Of a stretch of DNA of 56,005 nucleotides, positions 40,487-49,692 are shown piece after piece. Under the pieces are notes generated by a model. That model was not told where the DNA came from. It saw only the letters and a program-made list of their open reading frames with translations, and searched no databases. Both the position numbers and the translations under genes were made by a program. Within the stretch, counting starts at the first letter, position 1. The number at the start of each line of letters is the position of its first letter. Origin of the DNA: Gallionellaceae bacterium (GTDB taxonomy: Bacteria; Pseudomonadota; Gammaproteobacteria; Burkholderiales; Gallionellaceae); the NCBI GenBank assembly GCA_006218055.1, contig VBWD01000007.1, positions 1 to 56,005 on the forward strand, read 5' to 3'.

Positions 40487-41470
40487 ATGAAAGCACCCAT
40501 CCGCGTCACCATCACCGGAGCAGCAGGTCAAATCGGTTACAACATGTTGTTCCGCATCGCCAACGGCGACATGTTGGGCAAGGAACAGCCGATCATCATG
40601 CAATTGCTGGATATCCCCGCCGCTCAGCAGGCATTGCGTGGCGTCGCGATGGAATTGGAAGATTGCGTGTTCCCCATGTTGCAACAAGTCATCGTCACTG
40701 ACGATCCCCGCATCGCCTTCCGCGACACCGAGGTTGCGCTACTCGTCGGCGCACGTCCTCGCGGCAAGGGCATGGAACGCAAGGATTTGTTAGAAGCGAA
40801 TGGAGCGATATTTTCCGAACAGGGCCGCATCCTAAATGAGGTCGCTGCCCGTCATGTCAAAGTGCTGGTCGTCGGCAATCCAGCCAATACCAATGCGCTC
40901 ATCTGCATGAAGAATGCGCCGGATCTCGATCCACGCAACTTTAGCGGCATGATGCGTTTGGACCACAACCGCGCCATCGCGCAGGTCGCACTAAAGCTCT
41001 TCCAGCCTATTCAAGACATCAAGAAGATGGTCGTCTGGGGCAATCACTCGGGCACCCAGTATCCCGATCTATCGAACTGCGAGATTCGAGGCCGCAAAGT
41101 ATTGGAGGTGTTACAGGATCAAGATTGGGTCGAGAACAGCTTCATCCCTACCGTGCAGAAACGTGGCGCGGCAGTGATCGAGGCTCGCGGCTTGAGCAGT
41201 GCTGCTAGTGCTGCCAATTCCGCCATTGCCCACATGCATGATTGGTTACTGCGCTCGCACCATAACGATTGGGTCACCATGAGCGTGCCATCCGATGGCA
41301 GCTACGGCATCCCAGAAGGCGTGATCTACGGCCTTCCCGTGACCTGCCGCAACGGTCACTACACCATCGTGCAAGGCCTGCCCATCAGCGACCTTGGCCG
41401 CAAACACATGATGGATAGTTATGCCGAACTGCTCGGCGAACGCGAACTGGTGAAACACTTGTTCCGTTGA
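40487..41470 (+). CDS. mdh: Malate dehydrogenase (NAD)
   Basis: Mdh oxidises malate to oxaloacetate, feeding citrate synthase encoded in the divergent block. The 327-residue product has the Rossmann loop GAAGQIGY, the substrate-Arg segment [34 protein letters not shown] and the catalytic His in [11 protein letters not shown]. The ATG has AGAGGAC upstream. It is the only plus-strand gene between 3 kb and 55 kb. Confidence 0.96.
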   Translation: MKAPIRVTITGAAGQIGYNMLFRIANGDMLGKEQPIIMQLLDIPAAQQALRGVAMELEDCVFPMLQQVIVTDDPRIAFRDTEVALLVGARPRGKGMERKDLLEANGAIFSEQGRILNEVAARHVKVLVVGNPANTNALICMKNAPDLDPRNFSGMMRLDHNRAIAQVALKLFQPIQDIKKMVVWGNHSGTQYPDLSNCEIRGRKVLEVLQDQDWVENSFIPTVQKRGAAVIEARGLSSAASAANSAIAHMHDWLLRSHHNDWVTMSVPSDGSYGIPEGVIYGLPVTCRNGHYTIVQGLPISDLGRKHMMDSYAELLGERELVKHLFR

Positions 41471-41497
41471 ATCACATAAGCAGTTGAGTCTTCGATG

Positions 41498-41527
41498 AGG
41501 CCGCTTGAATCAAGCGGCCTTTTTTTG
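41498..41527. terminator. Terminator of mdh, shared with the convergent HD-GYP gene
   Basis: AGGCCGCTTG (41498-41507) pairs with CAAGCGGCCT (41511-41520), loop AAT, followed by a run of T on plus. The stop codon of the convergent gene lies inside the loop, so the hairpin overlaps its last codons. Confidence 0.85.
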
Positions 41528-42991
41528 TGAATCACCTTCTCTAACAAAATCGCTGTATTTTTCAGCGATGTCGATGAACTCATTCTGGATCGCCACGAAA
41601 GCTTCAACGACATCCGGATCGAAATGCTTTCCACGCCCTTCGACGATGATTGCAGCGGCCTCTGCATGTCCCATCCCGGCCTTATACACTCGGCGACTCA
41701 ATAGCGCGTCGTAGACATCAGCGACCGCCATCAAACGCGCCGAGATCGGAATGTCGTCTCCTCTTTGCCCGAATGGATAACCGCTTCCATCCCATTTTTC
41801 GTGATGCCCCATTGCAATCTGCCGCGCGATTCGCAAAAAGAAGCTTTTTGTATTGACCCTATCCTCTGCAGCCGCAATCGCATTTCCGCCAAGGGTCGTA
41901 TGCGTCTTCATCACCTCGAACTCTTCAGGTGTCAATTTGCTTGGCTTGAGTAGAATTCGATCCGGTATACCGACCTTTCCAATATCGTGCAAAGGAGCCA
42001 ACTTGTAGAGCAACTCGATGTTGTCTGCGGTGAGGAAATCCTTGAAGCGAGGATGATAGCGCAAGCGCAGACCCAAAATCCTCATGTAGTTCTGGGTACG
42101 TCGAATGTGGTTACCCGTCTCGTTATCTCGCGTCTCCGCCAATGAGGACAAAGCAAGGATAGTCGTCTCCTTGATGGCCTCTACCTCCTCCGTACGATGC
42201 AGTAATTGTGCCGTCCGCTCTTGCACCATTGTTTCAAGTTTAGTACTCCCGTTCTTCAAAACAAGGTTAGCGATCTCAAGACGCATCTTGGCATCCTCGA
42301 TTTCTACTTTTTGCGCAGATAGTTGTTGCAGCAAATCAAAATTCTCAAAACGTTGTTCAAGCGATCTCATGAAGGTTTTGTTCAACTCCCTCCCCGCAAT
42401 AACGATCACCACGGTGAACAAGACAAGCATAAACAATAGAATCCAATGGTATGGACTGACTTCGATCTCAACCCTAAACATAAGCGGAATCATGATGCCA
42501 CTCAGATAGCTATACAACGAGGGCGGGTGGATCGGGTTCATGGTCGCAGCACCTGCTGCCAAACCAAGCATCACACAAATCAACAACCCCTGCATACCAG
42601 GATCACTCGGAAAAAAAATGAATGCGGCAGCACCCCACATAGCGCCTGCAACAAGTGCGAATAGTGTGAAGCGTGCATGCCAGTTTAGGCACTCTTGTAC
42701 TGTGTTCAACTCCTCTTTGAACACAGCCCAGATAACAAGCTCGATGCCATGGATACAATAGAAAATCGCTAACCACAGAATTAGCAGTTCATGCGATGCC
42801 ATGCCCCAAAACATCCATACGAATAATGGCTGAATGGCCGCTTGGCTCAAAATAAGGGATGGATACGTCGCCATCCGAGTCCGCAACTGCTCGGCGCGAA
42901 CGTGCAGATTGTCCTTGTCGATACGGAATCCGATTCCGCTTAGTTTTCGAGATATATTCATAGGACTTTGTGTGTCAGCGCGCCCGAGCAT
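41510..42991 (-). CDS. Membrane HD-GYP domain protein, probable cyclic-di-GMP phosphodiesterase
   Basis: The N-terminal 200 residues hold about six membrane helices of a sensory type, without a recognised ligand motif; a coiled-coil linker follows (about 215-290), then an HD-GYP domain. The catalytic marks are present: HIRRTQNYM, LHDIGKVGIPD with the HD pair, HTTLGG, and HHEKWDGSGYPFGQRGDDIP with the GYP triad. Such enzymes hydrolyse c-di-GMP, promoting motility over biofilm. Starts at 42991 or 42961 are possible; neither has a strong binding site. It lies 49 bp after a CZB-domain gene in the same direction and is probably co-transcribed with it. Confidence 0.85.
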   Translation of the reverse strand: MLGRADTQSPMNISRKLSGIGFRIDKDNLHVRAEQLRTRMATYPSLILSQAAIQPLFVWMFWGMASHELLILWLAIFYCIHGIELVIWAVFKEELNTVQECLNWHARFTLFALVAGAMWGAAAFIFFPSDPGMQGLLICVMLGLAAGAATMNPIHPPSLYSYLSGIMIPLMFRVEIEVSPYHWILLFMLVLFTVVIVIAGRELNKTFMRSLEQRFENFDLLQQLSAQKVEIEDAKMRLEIANLVLKNGSTKLETMVQERTAQLLHRTEEVEAIKETTILALSSLAETRDNETGNHIRRTQNYMRILGLRLRYHPRFKDFLTADNIELLYKLAPLHDIGKVGIPDRILLKPSKLTPEEFEVMKTHTTLGGNAIAAAEDRVNTKSFFLRIARQIAMGHHEKWDGSGYPFGQRGDDIPISARLMAVADVYDALLSRRVYKAGMGHAEAAAIIVEGRGKHFDPDVVEAFVAIQNEFIDIAEKYSDFVREGDSQKKAA

Positions 42992-43040
42992 ATCGACAGA
43001 ACTTGAAAATCCTTAGCCGCTATAACTGGCTTAGGCTTGA

Positions 43041-43433
43041 CTAAAGATATTGCAGGTGCACCCCCACTAATTCATCTTGATATCTTTCCGATGCAGAATA
43101 GAATCTAGCACCTGGTTGTATCTTTTCTTTAGCCGCCACGCGATTTCCCATCTTGACCAACAACATCGCTTGCGCCACTTCCTCATTGAACTCTTCGCAA
43201 CTTGCACACACCTTATCGATCGATGATATTTCGGTGACCTGCGAGCCCGCCTTCCCATGAAGCCACTTCGCGAACCAACAATCGCTGTGACAAGTGAATG
43301 GCCAATTGGATGGCGCATCCGATTCGCCATGGACATACCTACGGACAAGCTCCACCAAGTCGATGTGCCTTTGTATGGAATTGATGCAGTAGCTTTCGTG
43401 AACGTCTTCGGCCTGCTTGGTATGCAACAACAT
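43041..43433 (-). CDS. Stand-alone CZB-like zinc-sensing protein
   Basis: The 130-residue soluble product resembles the chemoreceptor zinc-binding domain: HIDLVELVRRYV with His23, then CHSDCWFAKWLHG with Cys52, matching the family's His...HxxCxFGKW pattern. The second half, where CZB proteins normally have HxxxH, instead has CASCEEFN (Cys76, Cys79), so zinc ligation would be Cys-richer than usual. In known proteins this domain controls diguanylate cyclases or chemoreceptors through zinc or oxidants. Its position upstream of the HD-GYP gene suggests it regulates that enzyme; this is inference. No other domain is attached. Confidence 0.65.
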   Translation of the reverse strand: MLLHTKQAEDVHESYCINSIQRHIDLVELVRRYVHGESDAPSNWPFTCHSDCWFAKWLHGKAGSQVTEISSIDKVCASCEEFNEEVAQAMLLVKMGNRVAAKEKIQPGARFYSASERYQDELVGVHLQYL

Positions 43434-43505
43434 ATCGCCCCCGAGATCTCAGTTCTGAACAACCCAACAATTTGTATGGATTGACTGATTGATTGGGGCA
43501 GTTTG

Positions 43506-43517
43506 CTCCCGCGGGAG
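43506..43517. promoter_or_regulatory. Perfect 12-bp palindrome upstream of the CZB gene
   Basis: CTCCCGCGGGAG is a perfect palindrome 73 bp before the CZB start, in an otherwise AT-rich 142-bp gap. It could be an operator or a chance hairpin; nothing else identifies it. Confidence 0.25.
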
Positions 43518-43555
43518 TATTACTACAATATGCCAAATGGCCTATATATCTAGGC

Positions 43556-43581
43556 AAAAAAATATAGATATCGGTCTATAT
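43556..43581 (-). terminator. AT-rich terminator of the long fad operon
   Basis: On minus, ATATAGA (43581-43575) and TCTATAT (43568-43562) form a stem that runs into seven T residues. It overlaps the last codons of the ATP-grasp gene (stop at 43576), so transcription of the beta-oxidation operon probably ends here. Confidence 0.55.
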
Positions 43582-44730
43582 CTTTTGAAGGACTAGGCCA
43601 AAACCACCACCTAGGGTACGGAAGTTGGTGGTTTGGCCTTGGTATAGACGTGCCGCGATGAGTTGTATGTGGCCATCGTAGATGTAGCAACGAACATCAT
43701 ATTTCAAAGATTGGATTTCCTCGCCCACCTTGACTGCGCATTCCCCCGGAACGGCTAGCCGTTGGGCCACGTAGTCGGACTGCATGATTTCTTCGAACAC
43801 ACGCTTGGTGATCTTGTCACCACGATACGCGCCCTTGCTGCCATAACCACTCACAGGCTTGAAGAACCATTGCTTGCGCTCTGCCCACCATTGCTCGGCA
43901 TCCTCAGCACGGACGACCTTTGTTGCGGGAACGCCAGACAGTAAGGCATCGATATTGGATTGCGAAACACCTTCCGCGCGCAACAGACCGGCATCAGAAA
44001 ATAGTGCCAATTTGCGTTTATCGGCATAACGCAGATAGTGGCTTGGGTTTGGTGTCAGCACGACTTGCTTCATCTCCCAAGCCGTACGGATATGCGGATA
44101 GCGAGTCAGGTCGAAATCGGTCAGACGGTTGTAGAGCAGGTCGATGCGTTGCCCATCGACATAAAGCTCCTCTTCACGCACATGCAACTTTGCGGGATCG
44201 ACGATGTAGGTGGTGATACCAGCCCGTTCGAACATCTGCTTTGCCAGTAGGAATTCTGGGAAGAGGAATTGTGACTCAGGGTTCTCATCCACGATGGCGA
44301 TCGTCTTCAGCGGCACATCGCTACGCATCAATCGCCATTCGTTGCGGAACATCTCGACGAAAGTCTGTTCAAGATTCTCATCAGACGTCGTACTGCTACG
44401 CTGACTTTCTATCAACACTGCATTGAGGAACGCACCGCCCGCATTGGTGTTGATCTCGATGAGATGAACGCCCTGTTCGTTAACATGAAAGTCGTAGCCG
44501 TAGAACACACCGAGCGCCGTATTGGATTCGGGCTTGCACACCACCTCTTCCACAGCGGCGATCACCGCACGCATCTTCTCGACCTGCGAAGTCCCCAGAT
44601 GCAATACCGCGCTCGAAAACAGCTGATGTTGGATTGGAGCGACCGCATCGGCGAACGCTCCACCCTCATGATGGATCCTATCGTTGAGTGATTGCCGATC
44701 GATCTCGGCAGGAAGGACTGTTGCTGACAC
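43576..44730 (-). CDS. ATP-grasp-like protein of unknown substrate
   Basis: The frame opens at 44790, but I prefer a GTG at 44730, ten bases after the previous gene's stop, giving 384 residues. Features: VFYGYDFHVNEQG, then LIEINTNAGGAFLN, a typical ATP-grasp metal-binding strand, and QWFFKPVSGYGSKGAYRGDK, an ATP-binding lysine and glycine-rich loop, in an order suggesting a permuted or unusual ATP-grasp fold like the glutathionylspermidine-synthase side of the family. The C-terminus (LIAARLYQGQTTNFRTLGGG) is also ATP-grasp-like. Such enzymes ligate a carboxylate to an amine. No partner here reveals the substrate. Confidence 0.65.
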   Translation of the reverse strand: MSATVLPAEIDRQSLNDRIHHEGGAFADAVAPIQHQLFSSAVLHLGTSQVEKMRAVIAAVEEVVCKPESNTALGVFYGYDFHVNEQGVHLIEINTNAGGAFLNAVLIESQRSSTTSDENLEQTFVEMFRNEWRLMRSDVPLKTIAIVDENPESQFLFPEFLLAKQMFERAGITTYIVDPAKLHVREEELYVDGQRIDLLYNRLTDFDLTRYPHIRTAWEMKQVVLTPNPSHYLRYADKRKLALFSDAGLLRAEGVSQSNIDALLSGVPATKVVRAEDAEQWWAERKQWFFKPVSGYGSKGAYRGDKITKRVFEEIMQSDYVAQRLAVPGECAVKVGEEIQSLKYDVRCYIYDGHIQLIAARLYQGQTTNFRTLGGGFGLVLQKI

Positions 44731-44737
44731 TTGAGCG

Positions 44738-45304
44738 TTACTTGATTCCAAGCATGTCTTTCTTGAGGTCGTTCTGCACCGGATTCTCACCCAGCCAAAT
44801 CTTCAGCAAAGCACGATTGATGTCCGCCCCAGCCACCACACCACGCTCTTTGCCATTGATGGTCACCTTCGTACCTACCGTGGGCAGATAGTCCAGATAG
44901 ATGATGTCGCTAGGACTCACGCCCGAGACGGAATCAAAAATGGCATAGAACTTCTTCATCCCCGCATCGATTGAAGCTAGCTCGGCGGCACTATGGTTAG
45001 CCTCGATGGCATCTCTGAACGCATTCAACAGCTTCTCAGACTTCATGCCGTACAACATATGCAATGCCACACGCTTGGCACCCGCATCCGCGAACACGGC
45101 ATCGGCACTACTCGTCGTCTTGCCCAAATACAGCGCACCGACATACACATCAATGATCACCCTAGTACGAGTTCCCGCTCCGTTCAATTGCAAAGTCGCG
45201 TCACCCACTTGTGCTGTTTCAGGCACGCGCACATCAGCCACGTCACGCGCTACCACGTTCAAACTCAGCAGTAAACCACTGACTAACACGAGTAATTTAT
45301 TCAT
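44738..45304 (-). CDS. Secreted chalcone-isomerase-fold protein
   Basis: The start is at MNKLLVLVSGLLLSLNVVA, a signal peptide, with GGGGGTGAAG upstream; the frame to 45367 is noncoding there. The 188-residue product has the chalcone-isomerase-like pattern of a beta strand with GAGTRTRVIIDVYVGALYLGK, then HMLYGMKSEKLLNAF and WLGENPVQNDLKKDMLG at the end. In bacteria this fold is found in periplasmic proteins of unknown role, some linked to fatty-acid binding. Its place inside a beta-oxidation operon agrees with a lipid-related role, but that is inference. Confidence 0.8.
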   Translation of the reverse strand: MNKLLVLVSGLLLSLNVVARDVADVRVPETAQVGDATLQLNGAGTRTRVIIDVYVGALYLGKTTSSADAVFADAGAKRVALHMLYGMKSEKLLNAFRDAIEANHSAAELASIDAGMKKFYAIFDSVSGVSPSDIIYLDYLPTVGTKVTINGKERGVVAGADINRALLKIWLGENPVQNDLKKDMLGIK

Positions 45305-45318
45305 CTTCACCCCCTCAT

Positions 45319-46518
45319 TTAAAGTGCTTCGAAAACACCCGCCGCGCCCATACCCGTGCCGATACACATCGTCACCATGCCGTACTTCTGTTTACGGCGG
45401 CGTAGCCCATGCAGCAATGTCGCCGTACGGATCGCCCCCGTTGCGCCGAGTGGGTGCCCCAACGCGATCGCGCCACCCAGTGGATTGACGATCTCCGGGT
45501 TCAAGCCAAGGTCGCCGATGACAGCCAGCGACTGGGCGGCGAATGCTTCATTGAGTTCGATCCAATCCATCTGATTCAGATCCAGCCCCGCCATCTTCAA
45601 TGCCAGTGGAATCGCCTCTTTCGGGCCAATACCCATGATCTCGGGCGGCACGCCCGCCACGCTAAAGCTGTGGAATTTGCCAATAGGTGTCAGGTTGTAT
45701 CGCTTCAACGCGGCCTCGCTGCACAACAATACCGCCCCTGCGCCGTCCGACATCTGCGAACTATTGCCCGCCGTCACTGAGCCTTTTTGCGCAAACACCG
45801 TCTTCAGCTTACCCAAGGCTTCCAAGGTCGTATCCGCACGCGGACCTTCATCCTGCGCCACATCGCGCGCTTTGATCCTCACCTCACGCGTAGTCATATC
45901 AGGCACATGGTCAGCGATCTGATACGGCGTGATCTCGTCTTTGAACTCACCGTTGTTGAACGCCGCAATGGCACGCTGATGGCTCTGTAAAGCGAACGCA
46001 TCCTGCGCCTCGCGCGACACCTTCCAACGCTCTGCCACCTTCTCCGCTGTCAGCCCCATGCCGTAAGCGATGCCGTAGTGCTCGTTCTTGGCGAAGATGG
46101 CGGGATTGAACGCGATCTTATTGCCCATCATCGGCACCATACTCATGCTTTCCACACCCGCCGCGATCATCACATCCGCCTCACCGAGACGGATACGATC
46201 CGCCGCCAGCGCCACCGCCTGCACCCCAGAAGAACAGAAACGGTTGATGGTCATACCCGGCACCGTGTTCGGCAACCCCGCCAACAACAGCGAGATGCGC
46301 GCCACGTTCATGCCCTGCTCTGCCTCCGGCATCGCACAACCCACGATCACATCGCCGATGCTGGCTGGGTCGAGCGACGGCGCTTGCGCCATCACCGCCT
46401 TCAACACATGCGCCAGCAGATCATCCGGCCGTGTGTTGCGGAACATACCGCGCGGCGCCTTGCCAACGGGTGTGCGAGTGGCGGCGACGATGTAGGCTTC
46501 CTGGACTTGTTTGGTCAT
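45319..46518 (-). CDS. fadA: Acetyl-CoA acyltransferase (beta-ketothiolase)
   Basis: This enzyme performs the last beta-oxidation step, thiolysis of 3-ketoacyl-CoA. Starting at MTKQVQEAYIVAATRTPVGK with GAGGTGAGC upstream gives 399 residues. Catalytic Cys95 lies in NRFCSSGVQA, the His in GGAIALGHPLGATGA and the second Cys in MCIGTGMGAAG. The FadA/FadI type is inferred from context: the partner fadB-like gene is two genes upstream. Complete. Confidence 0.93.
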   Translation of the reverse strand: MTKQVQEAYIVAATRTPVGKAPRGMFRNTRPDDLLAHVLKAVMAQAPSLDPASIGDVIVGCAMPEAEQGMNVARISLLLAGLPNTVPGMTINRFCSSGVQAVALAADRIRLGEADVMIAAGVESMSMVPMMGNKIAFNPAIFAKNEHYGIAYGMGLTAEKVAERWKVSREAQDAFALQSHQRAIAAFNNGEFKDEITPYQIADHVPDMTTREVRIKARDVAQDEGPRADTTLEALGKLKTVFAQKGSVTAGNSSQMSDGAGAVLLCSEAALKRYNLTPIGKFHSFSVAGVPPEIMGIGPKEAIPLALKMAGLDLNQMDWIELNEAFAAQSLAVIGDLGLNPEIVNPLGGAIALGHPLGATGAIRTATLLHGLRRRKQKYGMVTMCIGTGMGAAGVFEAL

Positions 46519-46570
46519 GATGCTCACCTCTCTAATAAAAACGTGGCACGCCCCGTATCGGTGCAATTAT

Positions 46571-47179
46571 TCACTGACTATCGCTAGTTATGCGGACGTA
46601 ATGTTTTTTTGCAGATTCAAAAAGTGCATCCCCAACTTCCTCGCTATTCCGAGGCGGCCGTAGAGCGATATATACGACATTTGTTTCCAAATTCGTTGCA
46701 ATATACATTGCATACGCTATTTTTTTGGCGTCAGCCGAAGCCATCTTTACAAGCAATATCGCGTGACCATCAAATTGATATCTCTCTAACGTTAGGGTAG
46801 CGAAATACGATTTTGCTTTAGCCAAAGACTGCGGATCTTCGACACCGATAAAGATGTCTTTAGACTTGTCATATCCGACACTTTGCGTAATTTTTCCATA
46901 CATATAGCCATGCTCAGAGGGTAAGTCGCCAGTTGTCTTAACTGCTTCAACATCTTCTGGTTGCATCCAATATGAATATCCAACTGAAGCTCCGGGCAAT
47001 TTTGATTCTTGATAAGCCTCCACCACAGGAATTGGAATTGGCAGCTTAATTGCAAGCTGCTTTTGCATAAACTCATCAAGAGGTACGGTCTTGAACGAAA
47101 CTGTATCCTCTCCAGCAATGGCAATAGAAGCAATCAATGACAACAAACAGACCAACTTAAGCATGAATAGCTTTTTCAC
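46571..47179 (-). CDS. Secreted hypothetical protein, 202 aa
   Basis: A GTG start with AAGGGA seven bases upstream opens MKKLFMLKLVCLLSLIASIAIA, a clear signal peptide cleaved before GEDTVSF. The mature part is a mixed alpha/beta protein with no motif I recognise. It sits between the fadB-like and thiolase genes and is more AT-rich than both. That, and the broken fadB-fadA adjacency, suggests later insertion into the operon. Function unknown. Confidence 0.75.
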   Translation of the reverse strand: MKKLFMLKLVCLLSLIASIAIAGEDTVSFKTVPLDEFMQKQLAIKLPIPIPVVEAYQESKLPGASVGYSYWMQPEDVEAVKTTGDLPSEHGYMYGKITQSVGYDKSKDIFIGVEDPQSLAKAKSYFATLTLERYQFDGHAILLVKMASADAKKIAYAMYIATNLETNVVYIALRPPRNSEEVGDALFESAKKHYVRITSDSQ

Positions 47180-47202
47180 AAAAAAATCCCTTCATCCAAG
47201 AT

Positions 47203-49680
47203 TTAATTACGCAACGGCTTGCCGCTCTTCAACATGTACTCGATACGTGCCTGCGTCTTCTCAGTCGCTAGCAGTTCCATGAAGTTCTTTCGCTCCAGAT
47301 CGAGCAGCCATGTCTCATCCACCAGACTCCCCGCTTCCACGTCTCCGCCGCACATGCTCTCTGCCACGCGGCAGCCGATGTTGTAGTCGTGTTCAGAGAT
47401 GAACCCGCCTTCGAGCATGTTCAACATGGATGCCTTGAAGGTGGCGATGCTGGTACGGCCTGCCACGGGTATCTGATGTTGATGCAATGGCGGACGATAG
47501 GCCGTAGCGTTGAGGGCTTTAGCTTCTTCTTTGGCGATGTGTAGCAACTCGAATTTGTTGAGGACGATGCGATCCGAGGTACGCAGGTAACCCATCTCTC
47601 TCGCCATCTCTGCACTCTTGGCGACTTCGCCCATGGCGATGTGCTGGAAGTAACGTTTCAAGATAGGGAAGATGTCGCCACCTCTTGCTTCGGCGGCGGC
47701 ACGTTGAGCCATCTCTTTGCAGCCACCACCTGCGGGTAGCAGACCCACGCCCACTTCGACGAGGCCGATATAACTTTCCAGCGTGGCGACGATGCGTGTG
47801 CAATGGATGGAGAACTCGCATCCACCACCAAGCGCTAGGCCATCGACAGCAGCGATGGTGGGGACTTGAGCATATTTGAGACGCATCGAGGTCTGTTGGA
47901 ACTTGGCCACCACCTCTTCGACCTTGGGCACATTGCCGGTCGCCGCGTTGAACAGATCGCCCATGCCACCACCACCAGCTGCGGTGTATTTCACACGACT
48001 TACTGCTCCCTTCAGCTTGCCGAACAATCCCGATTCGGCGGGTGTCTCTTGTACTCCTTGCATCAACTGCAACAGATTTGCCCCTGCTGAGAACGGCGCT
48101 TCGGTCTGCCAGATGACGAGTGCGCTGAAGTTGGCTTCAGCTTCATCCACCGCACGCAACACGCCATCCAGCACTTCGTTGTTGACGGTGTGCATCTTGC
48201 TCTTGAAACTAAGGATGCCGATGTCGTCGCCGGTATGCCACATACGTACTTCGTCGGTCTCAAATACGGTCTCACCGTAGTGGTGCATCTCACCTTGCAG
48301 CGCATCGGGAAAGAGTTGGCGGCGATAGACAGGAAGTGAAGAACGGGGTTGATCGTTCTGGCTGACAGGTGAGAACGAACCCTGTGCTGTGTGAACGCCA
48401 GTGCGTGAAGGTGCGGTCACCCAAAATGGCAATGGCACTCCCGCCATCGATTTACCTGCGGCGATGTCGGCATTGATCCAACCTGCGACTTGCTGCCAGC
48501 CTGCGGCCTGCCAAATCTCGAACGGCCCCTTGTCCCAACCGAAGCCCCAGCGCACGGCGAAATCCACATCGCGTGCGTTGTTGGCGATGTCACCCAGATG
48601 CAGCGCACAGTAATGAAACACGTCGCGGAAGGTCGCCCATAGGAACTGCGCTTGCGGATGTGGATTCAAGCGCAACCCTGCGAGCTTCTTGGCCCAATCT
48701 CGTTCACGCAGGATGTCCTTGACACCCTCGTCCACCTTGGCATCGGATAAGCGATATTCCTTGGTGTGCAGATCCAGCACGTGTATCTCTTTGCCGATCT
48801 TTTGATAGATGCCGCGCTTGGTCTTCTGCCCAAGCGAGCCCTGATTGACCAGATACTGGAACCAACTCGGCAACTCATAATGCTTGTGCCACGGGTCTTC
48901 CGTCAGGTTATCGCGCATGGTGTTGACCACGTGGGCGAACACATCAAGACCGACCACATCCAAGGTGCGGAAGGTCGCGCTCTTGGGACGACCGAGATAG
49001 CGGCCGGTCAGCGCATCCACCATATCGAAGCCGAGATTGAACGCGGCTGCATGATGCTTGGTAGCGAGCATGGAGAACACGCCGATGCGGTTGGCGATGA
49101 AGTTCGGCGTGTCTTTTGCGCGCACCACGCCTTTACCAACTGTTGAGACGAGGAAGGTCTCCAACTGATCGAGCAACGCCACATCCGTGCCTTTGCACGG
49201 GATGAGTTCGACCAAGTGCATGTAGCGCGGTGGGTTGAAGAAGTGGATGCCGCAAAATCGATGTCGCAGATTCTCGGGGAATGCCTCGGCCAGTTTATTG
49301 ATGGAAAGACCAGAAGTGTTGGTGGCGAAGATGGCGTTCGCATTCACGAACGGCGCGACCTTGCGATACAGATCGGACTTCCAATCGATACGCTCCGCAA
49401 TGGCCTCGATGATGAGGTCACACTCGCGTAGCTTCTCCAGATGCTGATCGTAGTTAGCGGGCTGGATATAGCTGAGTTTGTTCGGACTGGATATCGGTGC
49501 GGGGTCTAGCTTCTTCAAGCCATCCAGTGCTTTGTTCACGCTGCCGTTGGGGTCGCCTTCTTTTGCCGGCAACTCGAACAACAAGGTTTCGACATTGGCA
49601 TTCACCAGATGCGCGGCGATCTGGGCACCCATCACGCCTGCACCTAAGACTGCGACTTTGCGTATCTGCAAATTACTCAT
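47203..49680 (-). CDS. 3-hydroxyacyl-CoA dehydrogenase/enoyl-CoA hydratase, dehydrogenase-first FadB type
   Basis: The 825-residue product carries out hydration and oxidation in beta-oxidation. The dehydrogenase comes first (VAVLGAGVMGAQIAAHL, then ATNTSGLSINKLAEAF and HFFNPPRYMHLVELI), two helical C-domains follow, and a crotonase domain lies at about 485-700 (FSAGANLLQLM, GLALGGGCEFSIHC with the oxyanion glycines). This order is that of FadN-like proteins rather than E. coli FadB, where the hydratase comes first. AAGGAGTG precedes the ATG at 49680. Complete. Confidence 0.92.
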   Translation of the reverse strand: MSNLQIRKVAVLGAGVMGAQIAAHLVNANVETLLFELPAKEGDPNGSVNKALDGLKKLDPAPISSPNKLSYIQPANYDQHLEKLRECDLIIEAIAERIDWKSDLYRKVAPFVNANAIFATNTSGLSINKLAEAFPENLRHRFCGIHFFNPPRYMHLVELIPCKGTDVALLDQLETFLVSTVGKGVVRAKDTPNFIANRIGVFSMLATKHHAAAFNLGFDMVDALTGRYLGRPKSATFRTLDVVGLDVFAHVVNTMRDNLTEDPWHKHYELPSWFQYLVNQGSLGQKTKRGIYQKIGKEIHVLDLHTKEYRLSDAKVDEGVKDILRERDWAKKLAGLRLNPHPQAQFLWATFRDVFHYCALHLGDIANNARDVDFAVRWGFGWDKGPFEIWQAAGWQQVAGWINADIAAGKSMAGVPLPFWVTAPSRTGVHTAQGSFSPVSQNDQPRSSLPVYRRQLFPDALQGEMHHYGETVFETDEVRMWHTGDDIGILSFKSKMHTVNNEVLDGVLRAVDEAEANFSALVIWQTEAPFSAGANLLQLMQGVQETPAESGLFGKLKGAVSRVKYTAAGGGGMGDLFNAATGNVPKVEEVVAKFQQTSMRLKYAQVPTIAAVDGLALGGGCEFSIHCTRIVATLESYIGLVEVGVGLLPAGGGCKEMAQRAAAEARGGDIFPILKRYFQHIAMGEVAKSAEMAREMGYLRTSDRIVLNKFELLHIAKEEAKALNATAYRPPLHQHQIPVAGRTSIATFKASMLNMLEGGFISEHDYNIGCRVAESMCGGDVEAGSLVDETWLLDLERKNFMELLATEKTQARIEYMLKSGKPLRN

Positions 49681-49692
49681 CTTTTTCACTCC

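Noticed and set aside
43576-44730. ATP-grasp gene as the missing NAGGN dipeptide synthase
   Set aside because: It lacks the N-terminal acetyltransferase domain and is far too short for that fused enzyme; it also lies 40 kb away in an unrelated operon.
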